The position numbers and the translations under genes are program-made. 8,664 bases of DNA from CAZLMG01 sp964560765 (lineage in GTDB: Bacteria > Bdellovibrionota_B > Oligoflexia > Oligoflexales > CAZLMG01). The notes below the pieces were generated by a model. It was not told the origin of the DNA, made no database searches, and was given only the letters and a program-made list of their open reading frames with translations. The stretch lies in the NCBI GenBank assembly GCA_964560765.1, contig CAZLMG010000063.1:1-8664 (forward strand), written 5' to 3'. This document shows, one piece after another, positions 1 to 7,110 of the stretch (position 1 is its first letter; every line of letters begins with the position of its first letter).

Positions 1-39
1 CACTATGGACACCACAAGGTACATAAAGCGCATTTTCAT
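1..39 (-). CDS. Start of a secreted or membrane protein, cut by window edge
   Basis: Only the first 13 codons are inside the window, reading MKMRFMYLVVSIV on the minus strand. The start is well supported: an AAGGAG ribosome binding site (complement of 45-50) lies 5 nt before the ATG at 39-37. A positively charged start followed by hydrophobic residues is what a signal peptide or first membrane segment looks like. The gene begins 21 bp after the stop of the upstream minus-strand gene (61-876), so the two are probably one transcription unit. Nothing can be said about function. Confidence 0.6.
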   Translation of the reverse strand, partial: MKMRFMYLVVSIV

Positions 40-60
40 CTCGACTCCTTGGGAAGGGTG

Positions 61-876
61 TTAAATCTTGCAGGTCCCGCGATTGTATTTGTAGCAGTCA
101 AACTTGAGTAACTCGTGTTCGTCATTGAGAGACAGTGTCACGGAATTCTTGCCATCAAACCCGGTAACAGAAAGGCGGCCAGCTGTACGAATCTGCACGT
201 ATTCCGATTTGAAAAACATGCCAACAATGATGGCAGTAATCCGATCTGGACTGTGCAGGAATCTTCGTGGGCTGACCAAGCGTGCCAGGTTTGCCGCAGA
301 TTCCAATATGTACCGCGAAAAGATAATGTTGGATGCCTTGCTTCTAAGTCCCTTGGTTAACCTCTTTAGGGTTTGGTCGACATAGTGCGCCTGGACAAGA
401 TGAATCTTCATAACATCGTCGGGCCTTGAGCAGCCAAGCTCAGCGCACGCCCAAGTTTCGAATCGCATCGAGATATACTTCGCTGCCCGCATCTTGATCG
501 GGATGCCGTAGTGGCCTTCTGCCAAGCTGTTCATAATCCTTGTCATCTCCTGAGACGCAAGGTCTGTCCTTGGAGTGAGGAGGATATCGATCAAGGGCCA
601 TTGGCCCGAACCACTACCATTCTTGCATTCAAAATTGACGATGGCGTGTACAGCTGCGCTCAGAGGCGCGAGATGTTCCTGCAGTCTCCTTACTGTTTCG
701 CCTGCACTCGCGCACGAATGACTGATTTCGTGAAAGAAGCCAAAATGCGATGGACGATCCACCAAATCCTCTGTAAGCAGCGGACCCAGTTCACCGTAAG
801 GTACCGGCGAAAATATGCTGGCAAGGGCGGACTTTGAGGACACAGTAAGCAAATACGCGATCAGAACAATTCGCAC
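61..876 (-). CDS. Secreted six-cysteine protein of unknown function
   Basis: A 271-residue protein starting at GTG (876-874), with an AGAGG ribosome binding site about 5 nt upstream and a TAA stop. Residues 1-19 form a signal peptide: one Arg, a hydrophobic stretch, then A-L-A as a likely signal peptidase I site. There is no lipobox, so the mature protein is probably periplasmic or released. The mature part has six cysteines (about residues 55, 84, 144, 149, 261, 269), an even number that would allow three disulfides outside the cytoplasm. The middle looks mostly helical, and no catalytic motif or known domain was recognised. It is followed 21 bp later by another exported protein on the same strand and diverges from the gene starting near 1149, with about 270 bp between. 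Real coding is likely; function is unknown. Confidence 0.72.
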   Translation of the reverse strand: MRIVLIAYLLTVSSKSALASIFSPVPYGELGPLLTEDLVDRPSHFGFFHEISHSCASAGETVRRLQEHLAPLSAAVHAIVNFECKNGSGSGQWPLIDILLTPRTDLASQEMTRIMNSLAEGHYGIPIKMRAAKYISMRFETWACAELGCSRPDDVMKIHLVQAHYVDQTLKRLTKGLRSKASNIIFSRYILESAANLARLVSPRRFLHSPDRITAIIVGMFFKSEYVQIRTAGRLSVTGFDGKNSVTLSLNDEHELLKFDCYKYNRGTCKI

Positions 877-1148
877 AGCAACCTCTCAACTTGACGTTAG
901 GTGATGGGAGAAGCGGTCAGTGTTTCAAGAGAACGCAAGAATATTTCCCGAGAAAGCGTCGCTGGTATTGAATGATTCGGACACTTGTTATTTCTATGCA
1001 ATTTTTCAAACGCTCCGCGCGCATTCTTGATTGTTGTAGTTTGCAAAGTATTCACTGTGCTGTCCGAAATCTCCTATCTGCCGAGGAGGTTGCTGTACTA
1101 GCTTGTCTCCGACTTTTTGCTAGTAAGCTCATAGGGAGTATGGAAGCT

Positions 1149-1640
1149 ATGATGTACGGACATGGAATGAAGAGCCTTTGTGGGTTGCTGAGTGTGATCA
1201 CTGCCGCATCCGTGAGTACCATCGCCTATGGAGCGGGATCAGGACCTGGGGGAGAATGGCTTGGCACTTATAACGATGGGTGTGAGTTCTATTACCGGTT
1301 CAACGAAAGCGCCGAAGCTCTGGCAGTCGAGGGCCGCAGCACTTGTTACTACATGCTTGATTGGACCGTGCAAAGGGACGCTGGCAAACTGCTTTTCAAT
1401 GGCCAACCTGCGGGTGAGATTGGTGACAAAGGCTTCTTCGCCTACCTGACGTGGCCAGGCGCCCGTGTGGACATGTATCACATGGCGCTCTCTCCAAATG
1501 ACTCCAACACGGCGCGATTCGTTTTGAAAGATGCGGCTATAACATTGAATCGCATACAACCAGGGTCGCCGTTCACCGGGCGCTGGAAGGGATTTGGCAC
1601 AGGGAGCGGAGGATACAAGGGCCGCGTTCCAGGTAAGTTC
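1149..1640 (+). CDS. Secreted beta-rich protein, 5' part up to assembly gap
   Basis: This is the N-terminal part of an exported protein, about 164 codons before the Ns. The open frame reaches back to 972, but the first 59 residues look non-coding. The signal peptide sits at the codons from 1167 (MKSLCGLLSVI, then a small-residue stretch ending AYGA). Candidate starts are ATG at 1149 or 1152, using AGGGAG at 1133-1138 or GGAAG at 1142-1146, and ATG at 1167, which has the best signal-peptide shape but a poor ribosome binding site. The mature part is rich in Gly, Tyr and Trp with two cysteines near each other (NDGC and RSTC) and alternates like beta strands. A G-x-W-x-G motif occurs at its start and again just before the gap. 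The gene almost certainly continues as 1652-2023. No known family was recognised. Confidence 0.65.
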
Positions 1641-1650
1641 NNNNNNNNNN
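1641..1650. other. Assembly gap of 10 Ns
   Basis: Ten consecutive Ns lie inside an otherwise coherent gene. The true length of the missing sequence is unknown. The reading frame changes across the gap (the upstream frame starts at positions divisible by 3, the downstream frame at positions of remainder 2). That is expected if the number of Ns is a placeholder, and it should not be read as a biological frameshift. Confidence 0.98.
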
Positions 1651-1651
1651 C

Positions 1652-2023
1652 TGTTCCCGACCGACCGATCAAGCAGGGGTTTTAGTGCTTTTCAATTCCC
1701 TGGTGGAATGCAGTTGGGAATCAAATGTCATCAACGGGTACAAAGGATTTACCTGGAGGCTCCACAGTCCCGACGAAACCAATGGTTTTGCAGGGTCGAT
1801 CAAAATGAAAAAGGCCGCGGGCCGCTTATTGCATGACGAGTCCGAAATCGGCTCCTATACTGCTGATGCCCTGAAATTTACGGTTCCTGATCCAGGATTG
1901 GCCGCCCAAAAGCACTTTTCCATTGCCATCGATCCACGGAATCCGGATTACCTGAGGGTGACTCTGGAGCGGGACTCAGATCAGACCTTTGAACAGGCGA
2001 GCTTTGCTCTACCTCGACAATAA
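1652..2023 (+). CDS. Secreted beta-rich protein, 3' part after assembly gap
   Basis: An open frame of 123 codons runs from the edge of the gap to a TAA stop at 2021-2023. There is no ribosome binding site for an independent start, and the frame is open right up to the Ns, so it is best read as the C-terminal part of the gene beginning near 1149. The style matches: short alternating polar and hydrophobic residues, EIG followed by strands, and a stretch (HFSIAIDPRNPDYLRVTLE) that resembles MYHMALSPNDSNTARFVLK of the first part. This suggests the protein is two copies of one beta-rich domain; that is inference from eye alignment. No lipobox, catalytic motif or known family was seen. Confidence 0.62.
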   Translation, partial: CSRPTDQAGVLVLFNSLVECSWESNVINGYKGFTWRLHSPDETNGFAGSIKMKKAAGRLLHDESEIGSYTADALKFTVPDPGLAAQKHFSIAIDPRNPDYLRVTLERDSDQTFEQASFALPRQ

Positions 2024-2140
2024 CCAATTATTTTCGCTCGGTTGACTACGGAATCCTGATTCTGGCCTGGGAAATTCGTATGTCACCGGCCAATGCGAGA
2101 TTACCTCAATAATCACGGCATATTAAAGACATGCGTTGGC

Positions 2141-2163
2141 CACCTACAGCGGTTCGGTAGGTG
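2141..2163. repeat. Hairpin in intergenic region 2024-2278
   Basis: CACCTAC (2141-2147) and GTAGGTG (2157-2163) are perfect 7-bp complements around a 9-nt loop. It lies 118 bp after the stop at 2023 and 116 bp before the next start. No run of T follows on either strand, so an intrinsic terminator is not supported. It may be a small RNA structure, an operator, or chance. The rest of the 255-bp intergenic stretch shows nothing else. Confidence 0.35.
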
Positions 2164-2278
2164 AGCATGCACATTCCTGTTACTAAAATCCCCCTCGTTC
2201 CAGGCAGTTAAGCCCGGCACTCAAATTGCTAACATTCTCATCAATCAAAGAAAGTGTTGTCCATGCGTAGGGGGGCTT

Positions 2279-3343
2279 GTGAGCTCTTTAAAATGCACCA
2301 TCATTTGGGGCCTGTTGCTTATCGCCAGCTGCCAAAAGGTAGCAACGCAACAGCCTGCAACTTATCGACCTCGCAGTGGCGACGTCAACCCGACGCCCGT
2401 GGGCTACTTGCGCAACGACCGGGAAAATTTCCTGAAGGGCAAAGACTACCGGATATGGTTTCCGCAAAGTTTTGCACCAGCAACAGTGGAAACTTACGTG
2501 GTGAGGGTGACAGATGAATCCAGCGGGGGAAAAACCATCTTTATCACTCTTGTGGATGGAACGCCGCTTACATCGTCGACTCAGTTTCTCATTTGTCTTG
2601 CTGACAACCAAGGCTCCGGCAATTCAATCTTTTCAAAGTCCGATGGTGCGGCGCAAGAACTTGCGTCATTTTCTCGCAGCGACGATGGTGAGTCTTTCCG
2701 GTGCGCAAATTCTCGCTACAATGCCGACGATCCAAACCATACGGGTGGAACTCTGTACTACCTCGACGCGTCCCTTTCCGGCTCTGGTGATTCTCCCGAT
2801 GCCTTCTATTTTTTTGCTTCTGCACCCACGATTATTGGCGGGCGATCCAACGAGAGCCTAGCGACAGAGTGCAGTGATACCGGAGCGCTGGGATTACCGG
2901 AAAACCTTGAGTGCAAAGCTATGTTCGTCTCGGAGCTAGGTGGGTGTTTTGATGGTCCTGATGGGTGGCTTACAAGACAGGGATGGCAAGATTATGCCTA
3001 TGGAATACCAGTCAAGAGCCCTGATGGACACACCTTTGCCGATGACTTGGCGAAGCTGGCGTTAACGGATGGCGAGCTGCAGTTAGGGGCACCACTTATG
3101 GACGCAGGCACGGGAGACTATGCACAAGGCAGCATAAATCTGGCGACCGGAACGGGCAATCAGGGCTGCTCAGTGCATATCTATGGTGCCGATGGACAAT
3201 CGTGCGTCACTTTGTCCGAACTCAACGCTGGTGTTCCTGCGGCCAATGGATTCACGTACCTAGACGGCACATTGCGATCTGAGCCCCTATTTGCGTTCTC
3301 GTGCGTCAGCCCTCAGCACCGCTTGGCGTGCCTTTGCAAGTAG
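2279..3343 (+). CDS. Ten-cysteine lipoprotein, paralogue of the gene at 5850-6977
   Basis: A 354-residue lipoprotein. The GTG start at 2279 has a purine-rich AGGGGGG site just upstream. Residues 1-18 are a lipoprotein signal peptide ending in the lipobox I-A-S-C, with Cys18 as the lipidation site; the following Q-K gives no inner-membrane Asp signal, so the outer membrane is likely. A low-complexity linker (about 20-38) is followed by a beta-rich body with ten further cysteines (106, 142, 198, 212, 223, 297, 309, 342, 351, 353). It shares blocks with the lipoprotein at 5850-6977: TPVGYLRND, SFAPATVETY, an ECS...LEC pair, IPVKSPDG and the C-terminal C-L-C. All eight mature cysteines of that paralogue have a partner here; C223 and C309 are extra. 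It converges on the gene ending at 3384, 40 bp away. No catalytic motif was seen; a structural or binding role is a guess. Confidence 0.82.
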   Translation: MSSLKCTIIWGLLLIASCQKVATQQPATYRPRSGDVNPTPVGYLRNDRENFLKGKDYRIWFPQSFAPATVETYVVRVTDESSGGKTIFITLVDGTPLTSSTQFLICLADNQGSGNSIFSKSDGAAQELASFSRSDDGESFRCANSRYNADDPNHTGGTLYYLDASLSGSGDSPDAFYFFASAPTIIGGRSNESLATECSDTGALGLPENLECKAMFVSELGGCFDGPDGWLTRQGWQDYAYGIPVKSPDGHTFADDLAKLALTDGELQLGAPLMDAGTGDYAQGSINLATGTGNQGCSVHIYGADGQSCVTLSELNAGVPAANGFTYLDGTLRSEPLFAFSCVSPQHRLACLCK

Positions 3344-3383
3344 CGGCTGCGCGTCATAAAAAACATGGTGCGTGAGGCAAGTC

Positions 3384-4580
3384 TTAGCTGGCCTTTGACG
3401 TCAGCAGAGGGGATTTTGCACCATCAAACTGGCGAAAAACGTCCGTTGATGATCCGCCCGAGAGTGCAATGCAGATGCGGCGGTATTCGGCCAAGCACAT
3501 GTCGTAAAAACCCGTGAGGCCAGCGCGCTCGAACCAGCGCGCGGCAGCTGCCCATGTTAGCAATTCCCGGTCGATCGTCGGTATAAGGTGTACCTTTGCT
3601 AACACATCTTCCAGCTTGTTAATGTGAATGCTGGGGGCAATGCCGGGTTCGTAACAATCGCTGATCGTCGTGATGCAGCGATAAATGTGCCCAAGATCTG
3701 AAAGGCGAAGAACGCCAGTTGAAGCGGCATTGCGCGGCCTTTGTAGCGAGTTCAACCAGCGATCGCTTCGACAACTTAAAAACCAGAGATGGGCTTCCGC
3801 AATGTAGGCCGGCGTTGCATGGGAACCGCCATTCTTTACCAGGACAAACATCGGATAGTAGTCGTCGGTTTCAACGACCTTAATGCAAGCGGCCTCCCAC
3901 TGGAACTCGAGTCGGGAATCGGCATCATGCCGTTTATCGCTGCTGTGGGCATCGATCTCAGATTTGGCAGCGGCCAAATTTCCACTTAAGCGCAGGCTTC
4001 TCACTTGATTTACTTTGCAAAAGCGCCACCAAGAATCGATCGTCGCTTGCTTCGCCGCATCCGCAAATAAATCAGCGGCTTGAAGAGCTTCGCCCAGCCG
4101 CAAACGATGCGCTGCAACCAAAAGTTGATAATAGATGTCGCCGCCGGCCATTTGACCGCCGCTACTATATTTGGCCATCTCATGGCGATAGGCCGCTTGA
4201 AAGCGGTCGCCACGGCGCAGATGCTCCTGGCTGATACACACATGCAATTCACTCGCTAAAAACGATAAACGTGACCCGCTATCAATGCCGTGAGTGGTAA
4301 GCAACGCCTCGGCAATGGTAGCAATTTTGTCCAACGCTTTCGTCGGGACGGTACCGAATCGCTGCTGATGGACGTAAGTGGCAATAATGTGCAGAAAGCA
4401 AGGCAAGTGATCTTTGGGATCGACGGACCGACTCAGCGTATCGATATTGTCGAGAAGGTACTTGGTTTGGCCATCGAGGTCATCAGCCCTGCTGTTAAGT
4501 TCAGCGCGGATCGAGTCCTTAATGGCATCAACCTCGGATCGGGTCCAGCGAAGTGGATTTTTCTTTTGCGCCCTGATCAC
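3384..4580 (-). CDS. TPR-like helical-repeat protein of unknown function
   Basis: A 398-residue protein without signal peptide or membrane segment, hence probably cytoplasmic. It is built of alanine- and leucine-rich helix pairs of roughly TPR size, clearest at about residues 108-138 (FLASELHVCISQEHLRRGDRFQ), 150-178 (a long helix pair with AADLF) and 184-210 (WWRFC to SGNLAAAKSEI). This pattern usually makes a superhelical protein-binding scaffold; no canonical TPR profile could be checked. The open frame extends 22 codons upstream to an ATG at 4646, but that ATG has no ribosome binding site. The GTG at 4580-4578 has a perfect AGGAGGT 6 nt upstream, so GTG is chosen. Stop is TAA. The gene lies between two surface-type genes on the other strand. 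It could be a regulatory or assembly scaffold for them, but that rests only on position. Confidence 0.75.
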   Translation of the reverse strand: MIRAQKKNPLRWTRSEVDAIKDSIRAELNSRADDLDGQTKYLLDNIDTLSRSVDPKDHLPCFLHIIATYVHQQRFGTVPTKALDKIATIAEALLTTHGIDSGSRLSFLASELHVCISQEHLRRGDRFQAAYRHEMAKYSSGGQMAGGDIYYQLLVAAHRLRLGEALQAADLFADAAKQATIDSWWRFCKVNQVRSLRLSGNLAAAKSEIDAHSSDKRHDADSRLEFQWEAACIKVVETDDYYPMFVLVKNGGSHATPAYIAEAHLWFLSCRSDRWLNSLQRPRNAASTGVLRLSDLGHIYRCITTISDCYEPGIAPSIHINKLEDVLAKVHLIPTIDRELLTWAAAARWFERAGLTGFYDMCLAEYRRICIALSGGSSTDVFRQFDGAKSPLLTSKAS

Positions 4581-4586
4581 TGGAAT

Positions 4587-4593
4587 ACCTCCT
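4587..4593 (-). promoter_or_regulatory. Strong ribosome binding site that decides the start at 4580
   Basis: The minus strand reads AGGAGGT here, the full anti-16S consensus, followed by 6 nt (ATTCCA) and GTG at 4580-4578. The alternative in-frame ATG at 4646, which an automatic caller may prefer, follows an in-frame TGA by one codon and has no purine-rich site before it. Confidence 0.7.
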
Positions 4594-4646
4594 CGTCTCT
4601 TTTCGGCCGAAAGGGGAACATCTTTAATGGCGACATAAGTACCCAT

Positions 4647-4942
4647 GAGTCAGACAATGCGCGATAACTGCGGGGAAAAACCTGAGTGCCTTTCATAGTC
4701 AGCGAATTTCTTTGCCGCAATTCTGGCGATTTGACCATAACACATCAAAACTAAAGGCTAAAATTACATATCGTCGGGAGTGGGGTGCCCTTGAATCCTG
4801 GTGCTGGAAAGCCAACCGCACCTGCAGCAACGGCAACTTAGCGGCAACTCGTTAGAGGTACACATTCTGCAACGGTAATTAAGCAGCCCCTTTCAGCATC
4901 ATCCGAATTTTGGGGCTCGTTCCGGCGCAAAGGGAGAGTCAC
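4647..4942. other. Divergent intergenic region with an 11-bp spaced direct repeat
   Basis: This separates the minus-strand helical-repeat gene from the plus-strand prepilin-like gene and should hold both promoters. No convincing promoter pair was found by eye. The one structured element is CGGCAACT at 4831-4838 repeated exactly at 4842-4849, with starts 11 bp apart (about one helical turn) and roughly 100 bp before the prepilin-like start. Such phasing is what a direct-repeat operator looks like, but an 8-bp repeat may be chance. Confidence 0.3.
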
Positions 4943-5845
4943 GTGCAGTTCGTAAGTAACCGGGCATTCACCATGCTGGAAGCCGTGATCACACTGGCGA
5001 TCGTCGTCATTGGAGTCAGCGCTGGCACCAGCTTCATGAGAACGCAGATGCGGGCCCAAAAGCGCATTGCGGATGGTTTTGATGCTCTGGATGCCAATCG
5101 CTATATTAGCGAGCGTATTGATTGTCGACGCACCATCGATGTTCTCAAGGGTTCAGGGAGGAGCCTTTCCCAGTGCGCTGCTAACAGCGAACTCATAACG
5201 GTCTACGGTCAAGGCGCTACATCAGGGGTTTTGGTAAGCGGCACCGCGACTCAGCCGACCAAATTTGGCCGTTGGGTTGCGCGGCCACGCTGCGCTGCGG
5301 ATGGCATCATCCTCGATGTGGCCATACCAGTAGCGAATGCAACGTCGCCTTTGACGCTAACTGATGCACAATCGACCATGTTTCAAAAGGATCCGCTCAC
5401 CGGCAAAGTACTGAATTGGTCAGGGAGTCCACGGTTATCGTCGCGACCATTCTGTGGTGCCGAGTTTGATGAAGAGCTCAATCCGAGAACCACTTCCGGA
5501 AATGCTACTCCGAACATGCAATGCCGATTCTTTGACAAGGCGTTCAACCGGACAACGACTCCCCTCAGCAGCAACGGACACACACGGCTGGCGCACTTCT
5601 CTTGTCCCAGTGACTACCCTGTAGCTGTATCTGTTGCCGTCGAGCCAGCTTGTAATGCTCTCGAGTGGTTTGCGATTACGAAACCGCAAGGGGCAAGTTA
5701 TCCGAATGTCGCGATGTGTGCTGTTTCGTTTTATCAGGATTCATCGATTTCACTGCTAGAGAAGCAACAGCGCGAGAATAACTGCTCGGCGATTGGGGCG
5801 AATCCAGATATCGCCCGCTGCCGCTACTTATGTTGCCACCTTTGA
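4943..5845 (+). CDS. Prepilin-like protein with N-methylation motif and cysteine-rich C-terminus
   Basis: A 300-residue protein with a class III (type IV prepilin) leader. The GTG start at 4943 follows AGGGAG at 4931-4936 by 6 nt; the in-frame TTG at 4911 lacks such a site. The leader is 8 residues (MQFVSNRA), cut between Ala8 and Phe9 by a prepilin peptidase. The mature end FTMLEA has the required Glu at +5 and then a hydrophobic helix of about 18 residues. Ala rather than Gly before the cut is less common but accepted in the family. The mature chain of about 292 residues is longer than a typical major pilin, which suits a minor pilin or pseudopilin. The C-terminal half carries many cysteines, ending in CRYLCCHL. 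No other pilus or type II secretion gene is nearby, so the assembly machinery must be encoded elsewhere. It converges with the lipoprotein at 5850, 4 bp away. Confidence 0.85.
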   Translation: MQFVSNRAFTMLEAVITLAIVVIGVSAGTSFMRTQMRAQKRIADGFDALDANRYISERIDCRRTIDVLKGSGRSLSQCAANSELITVYGQGATSGVLVSGTATQPTKFGRWVARPRCAADGIILDVAIPVANATSPLTLTDAQSTMFQKDPLTGKVLNWSGSPRLSSRPFCGAEFDEELNPRTTSGNATPNMQCRFFDKAFNRTTTPLSSNGHTRLAHFSCPSDYPVAVSVAVEPACNALEWFAITKPQGASYPNVAMCAVSFYQDSSISLLEKQQRENNCSAIGANPDIARCRYLCCHL

Positions 5846-5849
5846 ACTT

Positions 5850-6977
5850 TTACATGGGACAAAGGCAAATGAAGCTCTGAGCGATAGAGCACGGTGTGGT
5901 CCAGTCATCATATGACAAGAAAAATGAACCGATCTGGTCCGTCCCCAAGCTCATACCGTTCATACGTGGGGACGCATCGCCGTAAGCTGCAACGCAAACT
6001 TGGCGCGTCCGTCCGAATTGATCTTCTGGCTTTCCAGCTCTACCCGTGCCCGTACCAATGACCGCTTGAGTTACCTCCGATGCTGAATAATCTACGACGG
6101 GCCCGATGTATAACTCGGTGCCCATATCCTCTAAGTTATTGAGGGAAGACGTGATGAGTGGATATCCTTCTACCGGCGATCTTACGGGCAGATCCGCCGC
6201 AACTTCACCCAGGCCATATTTTTGGATTACCGCTGAAAAGGACTCTCCGAACTCCGTCGTAAGAAGCATAAAGCACTGCCCCGGAGGAATCTCTTGGCCA
6301 AACGAATGTGTGTCGCACTCCGCATCAAGAACCTTCCTGCCTGTATCGGGGTCGACCCCTGGGTGGGGACCGGCACCAATATTGATAGTCTGAGACAAAA
6401 ACATTGCTACAAAACTGGGTCCGGAAGAGGAGCCTTCCGCCGCATGGAGAGTGAAGCGATACCCAGAATTGCCGGATAGAAACTCTGCGCAGAACGTCGT
6501 TGTGGCACCTGAGCTAGACTTTGATGTTGAGAAATGAGTATCCGATGTTGCGATGGATAATCCAGATGGCAAGTCCGTACTGCTCGTATTGATGCAAACG
6601 CTGAAGGACTTTTCGGTCGCAATTGCAGTCTTGGCATTGGCATCCACGAAAGTGATGTCAAAAGTCTTTCCATGCTGGTTCGAGAAGAGCGGTTCTCCGG
6701 AATCGCTACTACTTATGGCATAGGCCTCGATGGTGGTGGGCGCAAATGTCAGCAGCGGCATCGACATGCTTACAGCACCGTCGAATAGATCGATGTCGTG
6801 GCCCTGATTATTGGCGTAATACCCAATGGGTGGTGGTGTGCTGGTGCTAATCTTTTGCGGCCCAGAATTCTCTGGGGTATTCTCGCCAAATTTGGTTCCA
6901 CAAGCACTGACAAGGATCAGCAATGCCCAGAGTCGGATTCTAGTATCCGGTAGAGATATAGATCGACTGATAATCAT
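5850..6977 (-). CDS. Eight-cysteine lipoprotein, paralogue of the gene at 2279-3343
   Basis: A 375-residue lipoprotein starting at ATG 6977-6975, with AGGA 3 nt upstream, and ending in TAA. The signal peptide has Arg-rich residues 1-15, a hydrophobic core and the lipobox V-S-A-C, lipidated at Cys26. A Ser/Thr/Pro linker (about 30-50) precedes a beta-rich body rich in Ser and Thr. Eight further cysteines (128, 163, 221, 235, 328, 363, 371, 373) all match cysteines of the lipoprotein at 2279-3343. Shared blocks include PPPIGYYANN, TFAPTTIEAY, LPVRSP and the C-terminal C-L-C. Identity is low overall, so the duplication is old. The gene is convergent with the prepilin-like gene, with 4 bp between the stops, so the transcripts probably overlap. 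Upstream lies a decayed gene. Function is unknown; surface binding or a structural role is inference. Confidence 0.83.
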   Translation of the reverse strand: MIISRSISLPDTRIRLWALLILVSACGTKFGENTPENSGPQKISTSTPPPIGYYANNQGHDIDLFDGAVSMSMPLLTFAPTTIEAYAISSSDSGEPLFSNQHGKTFDITFVDANAKTAIATEKSFSVCINTSSTDLPSGLSIATSDTHFSTSKSSSGATTTFCAEFLSGNSGYRFTLHAAEGSSSGPSFVAMFLSQTINIGAGPHPGVDPDTGRKVLDAECDTHSFGQEIPPGQCFMLLTTEFGESFSAVIQKYGLGEVAADLPVRSPVEGYPLITSSLNNLEDMGTELYIGPVVDYSASEVTQAVIGTGTGRAGKPEDQFGRTRQVCVAAYGDASPRMNGMSLGTDQIGSFFLSYDDWTTPCSIAQSFICLCPM

Positions 6978-7110
6978 CTATCCTGCTCGTGAGTGCCTTA
7001 AAGGTACAACCTTGGTAGATTCGGCACAAAAATGCCAAGACTTGAGCAAGGCAAATGAACGAGCATTTTGGGCGGAAAATCGTGGGCCTGAGATTGGATT
7101 AAGTCTACGT

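Noticed and set aside
972..1148. Upstream extension of the secreted beta-rich protein
   Set aside because: It would put about 60 unrelated residues before a clear signal peptide.
3344..3383. Terminator between the convergent genes ending at 3343 and 3384
   Set aside because: A possible stem exists only with several wobble pairs and has no U tract.
4692..4720. Minus-strand promoter TTGCGG-17 bp-TATGAA for the helical-repeat gene
   Set aside because: The spacing is right, but only 3 of 6 and 4 of 6 consensus bases match; that is too weak to list.
4731..4764. Plus-strand promoter TTGACC...TAAAAT for the prepilin-like gene
   Set aside because: The spacer is 22 bp, outside the usual 16-18 bp range.
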